NCBI RefSeq assembly: GCF_030272615.1
Contig: NC_081414.1
Span: 520,187,185-520,251,184 of the forward strand
From: Cryptomeria japonica
Taxonomy: Eukaryota > Streptophyta > Pinopsida > Cupressales > Cupressaceae
Length of the DNA stretch: 64,000 nt
Reading direction: 5' to 3'
The notes under the pieces were generated by a model. The model ran no database searches. It was given only the letters and a program-made list of their open reading frames with translations, and was not told the DNA's origin. Positions within the stretch are counted from its first letter, which is position 1; every line of letters begins with the position of its first letter. The position numbers and the translations under genes are program-made. Below, one piece after another: positions 11,854 to 22,739 of this stretch.

Positions 11854-13861
11854 TCTGAACAAGCAACTAAACCACTAGCAACTAGCACAGACCTCTAATG
11901 AAATAATTCACACAACAATATTTGGAAACAGACCAGAATTATCAAGAAAAGCATAAAAAACCTGATTATTCGCCTGAAGAGAAATGCTCCACACCAATTT
12001 TCTCTATAAAAAGCTTCGATGAAACAATACTATCAATCAAGTTGATGCAGACTCATAAGGACAAGTTGGCATTGCATTTTTAGAAATTAACTCTGCATGC
12101 TTCAGCTTTCTTTTCAGAATTGAATTCACCAAATCGAATTCAAAACTAGCTCCAACGGGTCATAACTTCTCTGAGTCTTTCCTCTATTTCACTCTTTCGC
12201 CATTTCACAGAACATAAAACTTGTGCTCTTTTCTTTTGCGAAGCAATGTTGGCCATTGGATCATGAGAACTTACATTGTCTTTAGCTCCGTTTGATCTAT
12301 CTGCGTTAGTGTCAGGCCCTACCTCCTTTTCACGACTTCGTGGGCTTTAACACTCGTGCATTTTTCTTTCGTGAAGCCATGCCAACCATTAGATCATGCT
12401 CAAAACACCCATTCTTTAACTCTAACTAGGACCGTCAACCTTACTAACTAACCACGCCTCATCTTGATGGCTAACGGTTTTTGCCATTTCGCAAAGGTTA
12501 AGCCGCAGGCACCTTTAGGCCATGAAACAATGAGAACCGTTGGATCGACCACGAGATGAATACTTTTTAACAGGCTTCAAACCTTTTAAGTGGGCCCTTT
12601 ATTTGGAAATCACTTACTCTATTTATTCTCTGATTAACAAGTGCCACATGGCAATCAACCATTAGCTCTAAAAAACTCCTCTGGGTTCCACCTGGAATCC
12701 GTCGTGTCTTCTCTTTATTATTCCCACATAACTGCCAGTTACACCTGGGCAGGCCCTTAACTACCCTTTAGAGCCACATGACATTTGACACATCACTATC
12801 AAGCTCTACAAAAAGCAGCAGCTATCATACCACATCATGCCTTTGTGTGATGTCCACTTGTCTTTCACCATTTTGTGAACATTAATCTTCATTTGGCTTG
12901 TAGCCATGAAACAACGAGAGTCATTAGATCAAAACAGATATGATCAGCTTTTAACTACGTGCCTTGCCTGTCTTTTGGGCCCCACCGACCTTTTTGCAAC
13001 TTCACGATGACTAACTTACTAGCATCTTACCTTCGCAAATCCATGCAAGCCATCGGATCTCAGGAACCTGCTCGTTGTTTACTCTTTCTATGGAAACCTT
13101 GCCTAGGCCCACTGCGGACCGCCAACTGAGTGCCTCGTCACTGCTTTGTCATCACCAACTGGATCTACCACCTTTACCAACACCTTTAGTGGGACCTGCC
13201 ACCTTTTTTCTACTTCGTGAAAGGTAAAACATGCGCATTTCCTGACCATGAATCAACGCAAGATGTTGATCCTTTTCCAACTCGATCACTCTTTAACCAA
13301 GGAAGATTGCTTGTCTCTAGGACCTGCCATGTGTTTTCGCTAATTCATAGAACATAAACCATATGCATCTCGGGCTACTGAATCAACGCAAGTCGTTGTA
13401 TCACAATCAAGATGCAACTCTTTTACCCGACGGTCAGTCCATCTAGTCGGGCCCACCTATGACTTTCATTACTTCGCAATCGGTAACTCACAGGCATCTT
13501 AGCTCATAGAAACCACATGCACCTTTAGATCAAAAGGAACTTGCTCACCTTTTAGGACTCCAATTAAGAAATTAAAACTTTAGGAAAGACATAGAAGGAT
13601 AATGCATTGATAAACCTGCCTAGGAAAAATTAAAGAAGGGGGGGGGACACTCTTCACAACCAATGGACCCTCCTTTAAAGTGAATAAAGTAACACAAAAA
13701 TAAAATTATAAGGGTTTTTTTCAGACACAGGAGTGATTTAAGACCAAAACCCTGGACCCTTTAGGACTTATAACAATTTTGAAGCAACTAGGGCATACCA
13801 GACTCAAAATTTTCAAAAACCTAGCCAATTATGGACTAAGAACATCCATTTTTAAAACAAT
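11854..13861 (-). repeat. Leader of the unknown unit with degenerate ~130-bp repeats
   Basis: Non-coding 2 kb upstream of the unknown frame. From about 12150 to 13560 a degenerate unit recurs. Its core resembles CCATGAAACAACG then GTTGGATC, alternating with TTCGCAA- or TTCACGA-like segments and GGGCCCACC-like segments. Core occurrences lie near 12256, 12392, 12540, 12925, 13055, 13270, 13398 and 13527. Neighbouring cores are mostly about 130 bases apart, with gaps where units have decayed. A run of nine G lies near 13638-13647. No gene is seen. Confidence 0.65.
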
Positions 13862-14232
13862 GATTGCAAGAAATTGTAAGAAAACTCTGCGAAAAGATAT
13901 CTAGGATTTTTCTAGTCTTATGGAGAAAACTCTAATGTTTTTGTAATCTTTTCTGAAATTAATATCAATATACAAACCATCAATTTTGAGCCTAGAATCT
14001 ATGTTGTCTTCGGGTGTGCTTGCAAATATTTACTAGTCTCAATGTGAGTGATTCAAGGTTATTCATTTGAGCATGGGTTGTAAGGCAATCTTTTATAGAT
14101 GTGTTTCTTAGCTTTTCTCTTTAGGAGGGAAATTAAATACGCAAGAAATATCTCTGTCAGTGAATTATTTGTTTAGAAACTTTGAATCTGATGAATGCTT
14201 TCTAGTTTGATAAGAATAAAATTTTATATATG
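13862..14232 (-). repeat. Right arm of the inverted repeat; LTR-like, minus orientation
   Basis: Inverted copy of 7760-8129 (about 94% identical). In minus orientation it starts with the TATA-like CATATATAAAA and ends near CTTGCAATCA. It would be the R-U5 part of a 5' LTR for a minus-strand element that includes the 8237-11853 frame. No clear primer binding site follows it. Confidence 0.65.
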
Positions 14233-15057
14233 TCAGGTGTATGTGGGGTTTATAGAAGCCGAGGTGATAGGATGTGTGGAGATGTCTAAATGAGGGGTTA
14301 TTGTTTAAACTTAGATGACTTTGTGGCTTGGATAAGGCACTGGTATCAATTGTAGTTATCTTTTTATATATCTTGTAGGTCAACACTGAACATGAGCATA
14401 AGCCTTATTTCTTTATTTCAGTTAGTTTAAAGGCAATATGATTCATTGGTTTTTAGACTGGTTTACCGTAGATCTATTTTTGTAGTGTGAATTCAGTTCA
14501 CAAGTGGTATACCCACATGAACTTTGGAAAAGTTCAAAGTGTAGAAGGTGCAAAAACCTAGCCAATTATGGACTAGGGTTAATTTTGAAGAGTTGAATCC
14601 TTTTACTCATCTTGAGTAGGCTCATGACTATTGAGTGTGTGAGTAGTTTCATCCAAGGTGTAGAGTCCTTCCTTGTATTGTGATGAGTTACCTTGGTGAG
14701 TGTCATTAGGAGTTTGGGTAGGCCTCTGCATAAGTCATCACTAGTTTGTGATGAGTTACCTTGGTGAGTGTTCACTAGGTCCCAACCCTCTTCCTAGGTT
14801 ACCTTGGAGACCTCTCCCTACCCCATCCCTCATATAAACACTAGTGGACCACACCAACCATTTGAAAGAAAAATATTGATGAAAGCCATTCTAGGCCTTC
14901 TCTACTTACCTCAATCCTAAATAAACATTTGATAATAAGAGGGAACAATTTAATCTTTATTAATGTGAACTAGCTACCCTCCCCTGTTAATTACTTTAAA
15001 TGTTCACTTGATTACAAAAATCTCATTGAGTTACCCTGATGACCATGTTGGGTTCAT
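14233..15057. other. Unidentified DNA with short direct repeats
   Basis: No gene is seen. A 24-base segment containing CCTAGCCAATTATGGACTA at about 14552-14575 also occurs at about 13817-13840, so it flanks the LTR-like arm on both sides in the same direction. A second direct repeat (TGTGATGAGTTACCTTGGTG) occurs at about 14679 and 14747. Part of the block may be U3 of the LTR-like arm. Confidence 0.45.
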
Positions 15058-16260
15058 GCATTTTTTACTGGAGATCTTGAAGAGGAAGTATACATTGAAC
15101 AACCTGATGGATTTTCTTTGACAGATGACAATGATATGGTTTGCAGGTTAAGAAAAGTTTTGTATGGACTAAAACAAGCTCCAAGAGCTTGGTATGCAAG
15201 ATTGGATAAGTATCTTTTAAAGATTAGTTTTACTAAAGGAAATGCAGACAACAATTTATATTATAAAGTAACTAATGATGACATCTTGATTATATAGAAG
15301 TATTTGTTGATGATATAATCTTTGGAGGAGAAGATGGATTATGTAAAGAATTTTCTATTAAAATGTAGCAAGAATTTGAAATTTCTATGATTGGAGAAAT
15401 AAAATTCTTTTTAGGATTGCAGATTTCACAGACTGAAAAAGGTATATTCTTGAGTCAATCCAAATACTTAAAAAAGTTACTAAAGAAATTTGGGATGGAG
15501 AACTCTAAACCGGTAAGCACACCTATGACAACAAATGACAAATTATCACAAAGGGATGAATCTACACCTATTAATCCAACTAGATACAAATCTATGATAG
15601 GAGGTTTACTGTATTTGACACAAACCAGACCTGATATTATGAATGCAATATGTATTGTTTCAATATTTCAAAGTAATCCTAGATAAAATCATGAATCGAC
15701 AGTAAAAAGGATTTTCCGATACTTACAAGGAACTATAAATCTTGGATTATGGTATCCTAGAGATGAAAACTTTGAATTATGTGCATACACAGATGCAAAT
15801 TGAGCAGGAGATGTGGATGATAGAAAAAGCACCACCGTCGAAGCATTCTTTCTTGGAAACAGATTAGTTTCTTGGTTGAGTAAGAAACAAAGTTGTACAT
15901 CTTTATCAACAACAGGAATTAGAATATGTTGCAGTAGCAACTAACTATACACAAGTACTATGGCTTAAGAAAATGTTGAAAGACATATAGATAAAAATGT
16001 AATTGGAACCTATTACTATCTATTGTGATAACACTACAACAATTGATATATCTAAGAATCCGGTATTACATTCTAAAACCAAACATGTTTCTATCAGACT
16101 GAATTTTCTAAGGGAAAATGTTGAAGCAAAGGAGATAAAACTAGTTTATGTGAATACTAAAGAATAGATTGTAGATATTTTCACTAAACCTTTACCTAAG
16201 GAGACTTTTGAATATCTCAGAGATCAGCTTGGAGTCATACCACCACTGGTGGAGACTTAG
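15058..16260 (+). pseudogene. 5'-truncated Copia-1-family pol (reverse transcriptase and RNase H)
   Basis: Plus-strand copy of the same family as Copia-1. It begins abruptly inside reverse transcriptase at the segment matching [15 protein letters not shown]. It then runs through the FVDD box, the connection and RNase H to TAG at 16258-16260. A one-base insertion near 15295 shifts the frame before the FVDD box. Stops include 15366-15368 and 15684-15686, and a further frameshift lies near 15920. Unlike the two full copia elements here it has several indels, so it is older or decays differently. gag, protease and integrase are absent. Confidence 0.88.
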
Positions 16261-16647
16261 ACAGTTGATGATTGTCATCAACTGGTAGAATTAACAGAGA
16301 AATCTTTTATTCTAGTCTTTGATGGGAAGCTACTTCTCAGGGGGAGTAGTTGGTATATTGAATTGATTGGTATTTTGTATATGAACTTGGTTTTATTGTA
16401 ACTTTGGCATTTGATGTCAAAGGGGGAGAGATTGGTATGGAAAAACTTTAAAAAACACAAGGAAAACACATGTTGCTCCCAAGGGGAGAGATTGTTGTTT
16501 AGGAGAGGTTATTACTCTCTATATCTGTATTTTGATTTCTGTTTATGATCTTTTTGGAGATTGTTAGTTTTTGGTACTTGGCATTTTTGTTTTGGCACTT
16601 TGATGGTTTTTCCATCTTGTGTTGCCATCAATGCCAAAGGGGGAGAT
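16261..16647 (+). other. 3' untranslated region with four polypurine-like tracts
   Basis: Between the pol stop and the LTR. Purine tracts of PPT type occur at 16338-16349, 16419-16429, 16481-16490 and 16636-16647. The last abuts the LTR. The second and third are followed by ATTGGTAT- or ATTGTTG-like bases that imitate the LTR start. Confidence 0.7.
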
Positions 16648-17708
16648 TGTTGGTATTTTTGTATGGTTTTTTCATCGATGTCAACACCTACTAAACTCTT
16701 ATCAACTCTGGCACTTTGGAGAATCAACAACACTCACCGGCAAGGAAGTGATTCATGCACAGTCACCAGTATCTGGTATACTGGCAAGATATAATGATCA
16801 CTGATACTTGGAATGATATGGAAAACAAATGGTTATGTCAAAGACATCATTTGGACATCTTGTCCTAGAGTTTTGTTCATTGGTATATTCATAGCTACAT
16901 ATTTTCTGTTACTGACAAATAGGTCTAGGGTTACACCGATAGGTTTATCTTTTCTAGATCAACATGGCACGCTATGGAGATGATTAATTATTGTTGTAAA
17001 TGCATTAAGCCAACATGTTCAATCAGTTATTTTGTCAGATATTATATTGTTTGTAAAATGTTTTTATTGTAATATCTTGTAGAGCCGACCTACTAAAATT
17101 GGTTTTAGGTTATGGTATAAATGTAAGATCTTATTTGTAAGATCAAATGTGGAATGCGAAAAAGGATTGTGTGAAGGTATATGCGAAAATAAGCAAAGCT
17201 ATACATGCAGACATCATTTGAAGATTGAAGGAAGGTTTTTTGAAGATAATCAAAACTACACCGGTACTGAATCCAACATATGAAGATGCTATTTTATGCA
17301 GTACATTCTTATTGGATTTAACCATCCAACTGTAGTCAGTGTGACTCCCATTTTGTGATTGAGCAGTGAGCTCTAGGTAGTTGGCCTTTCTGCATGTGCA
17401 GACCCCATTTATGTACACTTACTATCTGTAGTAGTATCATCTGATTGTGGGTAAGGTTTCCCACCGTGGTTTTTCCCCTTACAGGGTTTTCCACCTACAA
17501 ATATTGGTGTTATGTGTTGTGGATAACTTTGTATTTATTTTTCATGCACTAATCCTTACCGGTATAGCAATTAACTATTAAAACTATCTACCGACATATT
17601 GAACTAGTTTATCGATATTAAGCATTAAGTTGGTTAAGTTGTTTTTGGTTTAAATTTATTTGACAACTGATTCACCCCCCCCCTCTCAGTTGTCTTTGGG
17701 ACCTAACA
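16648..17708 (+). repeat. 3' LTR of the truncated Copia-1-family element
   Basis: 1061-bp LTR starting TGTTGGTATTTTTGTATGG directly after the polypurine tract and ending GGGACCTAACA. It is clearly homologous to the Copia-1 LTR in reverse orientation but more divergent than the Copia-1 pair. The matching 5' LTR is missing with the rest of the element's 5' half. Confidence 0.9.
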
Positions 17709-18757
17709 AGCCACTCCCCCTTGACTTGCACCTAGGATTAAAATTTTAAAATAAGGTCTATGACACCCAAAACACCAAGAGTCTAGACCTCTCTACCACA
17801 ATAAGGCTGGTTAACTTGCTAGAACAATATTACAATCAAGGAGATTCAATACAACAAAGAGTGAATGACTAGCATAGAAGTCATTCATGACACCAATCTC
17901 ATTACATTAAAAGACGAAAACGTAACCATACACAAGTAGGAACTCAAACATTTTCCTTAGCCTCTAGAACCAAATTGCATTAAACAAACATTTCACTGAG
18001 TATCCAACTATGATAGACAAGATCCATAAGAAAATACAAGGTCTCATAAAGTCAACATAAGAGAATCCAACATAATAAAACAACAAAGAGGCCATAATAT
18101 CATCTATACATCAATTAATTCAAATTAGCATTAATTTTAATAACCATTATAACTCACTTTATTCCTAATTATTTTCTCAATGATACTGACATTTTATTAT
18201 TCACAACATTTAAGAAATCGTAGTCCATTCCTACAATTTCTATCATTATATTAGATGAACAACAAATTAAATGAAGATTAGCCAAGTTCATATGAAATCA
18301 TATATATAACCCTAAACAGAACTTAACCATGTGATAAATTGATTATATGAAATGACATATGTTTTAATCTAATCACATTTACTTTTCACAAAAATACATC
18401 TAATTTTCAAATATATCTATATTTAACAAAGTATCTATATATATTTCACCAAAATATAACTCTATGCTCAAATCTATTAACATTAATCTAAATATATCTA
18501 ATTTTTAATCCATTAAACTATCTTATCAAAATAAACTACATTTTCCAAATTATGAATATATATAATTTTATCTAATTTATTGACCAGCATCAATTTAAAT
18601 ATACCAAAATACTTATGTATATATATAATAATGATTTGATTTGAATATATATATATATATATACACACATAAAATATAACAACAAAAAATTAATATCTAC
18701 AAAACTGTTTATTAAGAAAACAATCTATTATTTATTAATTTAATAGTAGACTAAAAC

Positions 18758-18910
18758 AATGATGTCGTGAGGGGGGTCACCGTGGTTAAACCCACAGTGG
18801 GTGGGCTCCCCACCATCATGGGTAAGCCCACGGTGGATGAGCTCCCCACCACCGTGGGTAAGCATATGGTGGGTGTTGTTTCCCAACACTGTGGGTGCCC
18901 ACAACACCCA
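18758..18910. repeat. GC-rich inverted-repeat cluster (CCCAC/GTGGG)
   Basis: A 150-base island in AT-rich DNA built from CCCAC and GTGGG words. It includes ACCCACAGTGGGT and two tandem units of about 41 bases centred on CTCCCCACCA...TGGGTAAGC. Multiple small hairpins are possible. It recalls the palindrome arrays of the Del LTRs but with a different word. Confidence 0.6.
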
Positions 18911-19000
18911 AAAATAAATAAAATCAGTGCACCGAAATTTTAAAAAAAACTTAATATGCAAAAATTAAATTATACACAGAGTAGATATTAATTTACATTG

Positions 19001-19002
<2 letters not shown>

Positions 19003-19069
<67 letters not shown>
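19003..19069. repeat. TA dinucleotide microsatellite
   Basis: About 33 uninterrupted TA/AT repeats. Similar but shorter TA tracts sit in the Del LTRs. Confidence 0.95.
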
Positions 19070-19070
<1 letters not shown>

Positions 19071-19947
19071 CACATAACAAACATGATTTCATAGAAATAT
19101 TTTTAGAGGAAGGATCTTAAAATATTTCAAATCCATAAACCCATAATTTCTAGAATTACAAGATTCCCAGATAATTTCAATAGCCCAATAACCCCCATTT
19201 AACAGATAATCCTTTAAATTTTCTATTTTCAAGTGAACAACAAACTAAATTTTTAATCAAACTAAAAGAGATTCTTTATGCAAAAGAAGTAATTCTAGAA
19301 CCCTACCTCTAAAACGCTATCTGGAAATCATGCAGAGAAGCATAAGCAAAAATCCTCAAGAAGTTCCACAGCCATGAATCTTGAAGAACCAAAAACCCAA
19401 ATCCAGAAGCTTCAACAATATAATTTCAAACCCTTTCACTAGTTTGTTAGCAAAATCCAAAATAGAACTCCATTATTTTTCCAATATCCTCTTTCCAAAC
19501 CATATTTACTAGAGAAAAATCTTTTCAAAAACCCATTTTCAGATAATTCGTGCACACAGTAACATTCACGGGAAGCAAAAAGCATTTCTTTCCCTAAAAA
19601 TAACTCCCCCCCAAAAAGCATGCAAGATTCCCACTTTAAATTCATTAATTGATTTATTTATTTTCTTTTTGTAACTCCCACACATGCAAATTTTAAAATT
19701 GAAAATAATTAAATATAAATTACTTTAAAAATTAATTTATGTTGAGCATAATAAATACCAAATTAAATGCCTAATTTCCCAATTTAATTAATCATTTACA
19801 ACAAGGATAAGATAAATTTACTCATTTTACCAATAACATCAATTTAAATTTTATCTTTAATAATTTAAATTTTATTAATTCATTAATCAATAATATTCAA
19901 ATGCCATTGATCATGGGCAATCAGGAACCTCTTCTCTCCGCCCGCCA

Positions 19948-20118
19948 ATGCAAGTGGGTAACAAGGATGTGATGCAAGTTAACCGGGATTTTGCACTTGT
20001 TAGGCTTTCTCTCAACCATGTCAATGAGCTTCACCAATCATCTGACCCTGTCAAAGGACTGGTAGTTTCTTTTGCCGCTTTAAGTGTTGGCTCGGGTTCA
20101 CAACCAATGGAGGAGTAA
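19948..20118 (+). CDS. Short exon-like reading frame, possible host gene terminal exon
   Basis: A 56-codon frame from ATG 19948 to TAA 20116-20118 has a protein-like composition (for example RDFALVRLSLNHVNELHQSS and VKGLVVSFAALSVG). Its base composition is richer in G+C than the surrounding DNA. The frame stays open upstream to about 19890, so the ATG need not be the true start. It could be the last exon of a split gene, with an acceptor AG near 19922. I do not recognise the family. A 3'-UTR-like T-rich stretch follows. It is the only segment in the window that reads like host coding DNA, and it could equally be a captured or broken fragment. Confidence 0.4.
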   Translation: MQVGNKDVMQVNRDFALVRLSLNHVNELHQSSDPVKGLVVSFAALSVGSGSQPMEE

Positions 20119-20652
20119 ATTTTTGGTTTCATTTCAAATAGAATTTTTGTGATAATATACTATATGTCCCCTATCTTTGTTCCTGGCTTTGTTTGACAAC
20201 CTCATTTTGTTAATTTTGAAGGAGTTAATTGGTTTGTTAGTTGATATTCTACTTCTAATAAAGGGGAGTTGTTACTAAAAAATAAGTTTTGTCTGATAAA
20301 GGGGAGTTGATACTTGTATATGTATATCATTCAAGAAACAATGATTATTTGGTGGTGTTTTATTATGGTCTTTGAATGTCTTACTCAGGCTCGTTATCTC
20401 ATGACAGGTTTTGAAGTGTCATGTTTGGACTGTGTTAGTCCTTGGATATACTGATTGCTTGGTGTTTTTTGGGTAATTTTAGAACACCATTTATGAGTAT
20501 TGTTTTTTAGTTTTTTGGGATGTATTATATTTCTATATAGCTAGGTATGTAGGTTTCATCTTCAGAGATATTGGATTCCTCTTATACATTGTAATCTTGA
20601 GCGAGGATTTCTTAACTAGTTCTTTCCTTTAGGAGCTATTGAACCAAGTTAC
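20119..20652. other. Non-coding T-rich stretch
   Basis: No gene is seen. It is T-rich and contains a short direct repeat (AAAGGGGAGTTG at about 20259 and 20299). It could be the 3' untranslated region of the exon-like frame just upstream. Confidence 0.35.
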
Positions 20653-21691
20653 TGTTGGTATTTTGGATATGTTAATATGGTTTTGTCACTGATGTCAACA
20701 CTTGTCAAACACTTGTCAAGCTTATCAACACTTGGAGATCTTTGGTTTTGTTCACCGGCAAGTCAGTGACTTATGCATAGTCACCGGTATTTGGTTCACT
20801 AGTACTTGGAATGACTTGGAGACTACTTGGTTATGTCGAACACATTATTCGATCACTTAGTTTTGGCAATTTGGTTATTGGTCTATTCGGGTTTGCATAT
20901 TTGTTGTTACCAACAAATAGGTCCAGGTTATGCACCAACAAGTATATCTATTCCAGATCAGCACAAAATGTTATGGAGATGATTTATTATTATTATAAAT
21001 GCATTGAGTCAACATGATGCATCGCAAAATGATTTATTTGTAATTGATTTTATTGTAATATCTTTTAGTGAGCCGACCTATTCAATTGGTCTTAGGCTAT
21101 GGTATAAATGTAAGATCTCATTTATGAGATTGATATGCGATAAGGAAAAGGATTGTAATAGGGTATATGTGAAAATAAGCAGAGCTATACATGTAGACAT
21201 CATTTGAAGACTAAAGGAAGGTTTTTGTGAAGGCAATCATAGCTAAACTAGTACTGAATCTAACATATTAAGATGCTATTTTATGCAGTACATTATCATT
21301 GGATTTAACCATCCAATTGTAATCAATGTGACTCTCATTTTGTGATTGAGTAGTGAGCTCTAGGCAGCTGGCCTTTCTACATGTGTAGACTCCATATTAT
21401 ACACACATACTATCTGTAGTAGTATCATTTGATTGTGGGTAAGGCTTCCCACCATGGTTTTTCCCCTTATAGGGTTTCCATGTACAAATATTTGTGTTGT
21501 GTTGTGGATGTTATTGTCTTTCTATTTCATGCATTAATCTTTATCAGCACTGCAATTAACTGATAAAGTTGTCTACTGACATAAAGTTTGGTTTACCGAC
21601 ATTAAGCATTAAGTTCTGGTTAAGTTAATTTTGGTTGAATTTATTGGACAACTGATTCACCTCCCCTCTCAGTTGTCTCCGGGGCCTAACA
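20653..21691 (+). repeat. Solo LTR of the Copia-1 family
   Basis: A 1039-bp block begins TGTTGGTATTTTGG and ends GGGGCCTAACA. It is homologous along its length to the LTRs at 5110-6159 and 16648-17708 but clearly diverged. No internal domain adjoins either end. The five bases before (GTTAC) and after (TTTAT) do not match. It is therefore not a simple unequal-crossover product of one insertion, or the duplication has decayed. Confidence 0.85.
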
Positions 21692-22734
21692 TTTATTATT
21701 ATAATAAATATATTCGTGGTTCTTCCACTTTTGCCAAAAAAAAAAAATATTAATCTCTTTCACAAAAGTACTAGATAATTATTATACTATACATGAGAGT
21801 AATGAATTGTGACAAGACAAAACATGATAGACCAATACAGTGAATGGAAGACAAGACCAGACAACTAAGAAACAAGCATACCTAATTGGGGACTCATTCT
21901 TGTAGGAATTGTGGTACAACAAGGGTCTGATTGATAGCTCCAATTTCCACTTTACCATTGGGTTGTACATCACACTTAGACCTGAAGATTCAAGTGGAGT
22001 CGAGGCTCGATACCTGTAGCTACATAAACAAGCTGTTGAATATGGATATATAACCATATAATATCATACCATGAAAAGAGAATGGAATTGATATAGTTTT
22101 CCCATTAAAAATAGTGTGACGTTTTTCCCTTCCACCCAAGCACATCAAGGATAAAACATAGTGTATATCAAAATAATTAAACATAGATAAATATAATGAC
22201 TAGATCCTCACATCACACATATAAGCCATCTCCTTAATCATCTATCTGTTAGAGCATAAATAACAACATATAATCACATCAACATTTAAATCATCGATCC
22301 ATAAAGGATATACCATAGATAGCCACACAAGATCATCTAGAGTCAAACTAGGTTAAATCGAGTCTGATCAAGGGAGGGGCATCACATCCTCCCCTCCTAG
22401 GGTTTGAATTACTTCTGGAAGTCACAAGGACCAATTAGGAACAACAAGGACATGTTAGTCATAATACTTATATTAAATAATTCCAAAACCATCGTTCCAC
22501 AATTATTTTTGCAAAAAAACAATCCTTTTCTGAATTCCTTATTGGAAAGTAGATATATCATAATGTACAAATATCAAAACTTACACTTTTCAAGGAAGAC
22601 AACACCTCATTAACATCTATATGCACCATAAAATGGATAGATATACATATAATTTCAACATCCCACACATACATTTCTTTCTACATACCAAGGCAAACAT
22701 AACATACTATCAGATTAATCTCGTAGTTTTAATC
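21692..22734. other. Unidentified non-coding DNA left of Copia-2
   Basis: No gene or known repeat is recognised. Before Copia-2 inserted, this DNA was continuous with 30575-31643, and before Del-1 inserted also with 43157 onward. Part of it may belong to the LTR of the Tat element. Confidence 0.4.
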
Positions 22735-22739
22735 ATAAC
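22735..22739. repeat. Target-site duplication ATAAC (left)
   Basis: ATAAC directly before the left end of Copia-2 is repeated at 30570-30574 after its right end. It proves an intact insertion. Confidence 0.92.

Larger units (their letters stand above)
17709..19947. other. Unidentified AT-rich DNA
   Basis: No gene is recognised. Features inside are a GC-rich hairpin-forming cluster at 18758-18910 and a long TA microsatellite at about 19003-19069. The rest is AT-rich single-copy-looking sequence that I cannot assign. Confidence 0.4.

Noticed and set aside
7760-14232. A classical DNA transposon with terminal inverted repeats
   Set aside because: The repeat starts at a TATA-like motif rather than a transposon end, no target duplication is visible at the ends, and no transposase motif was found. 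Kept only as an alternative.
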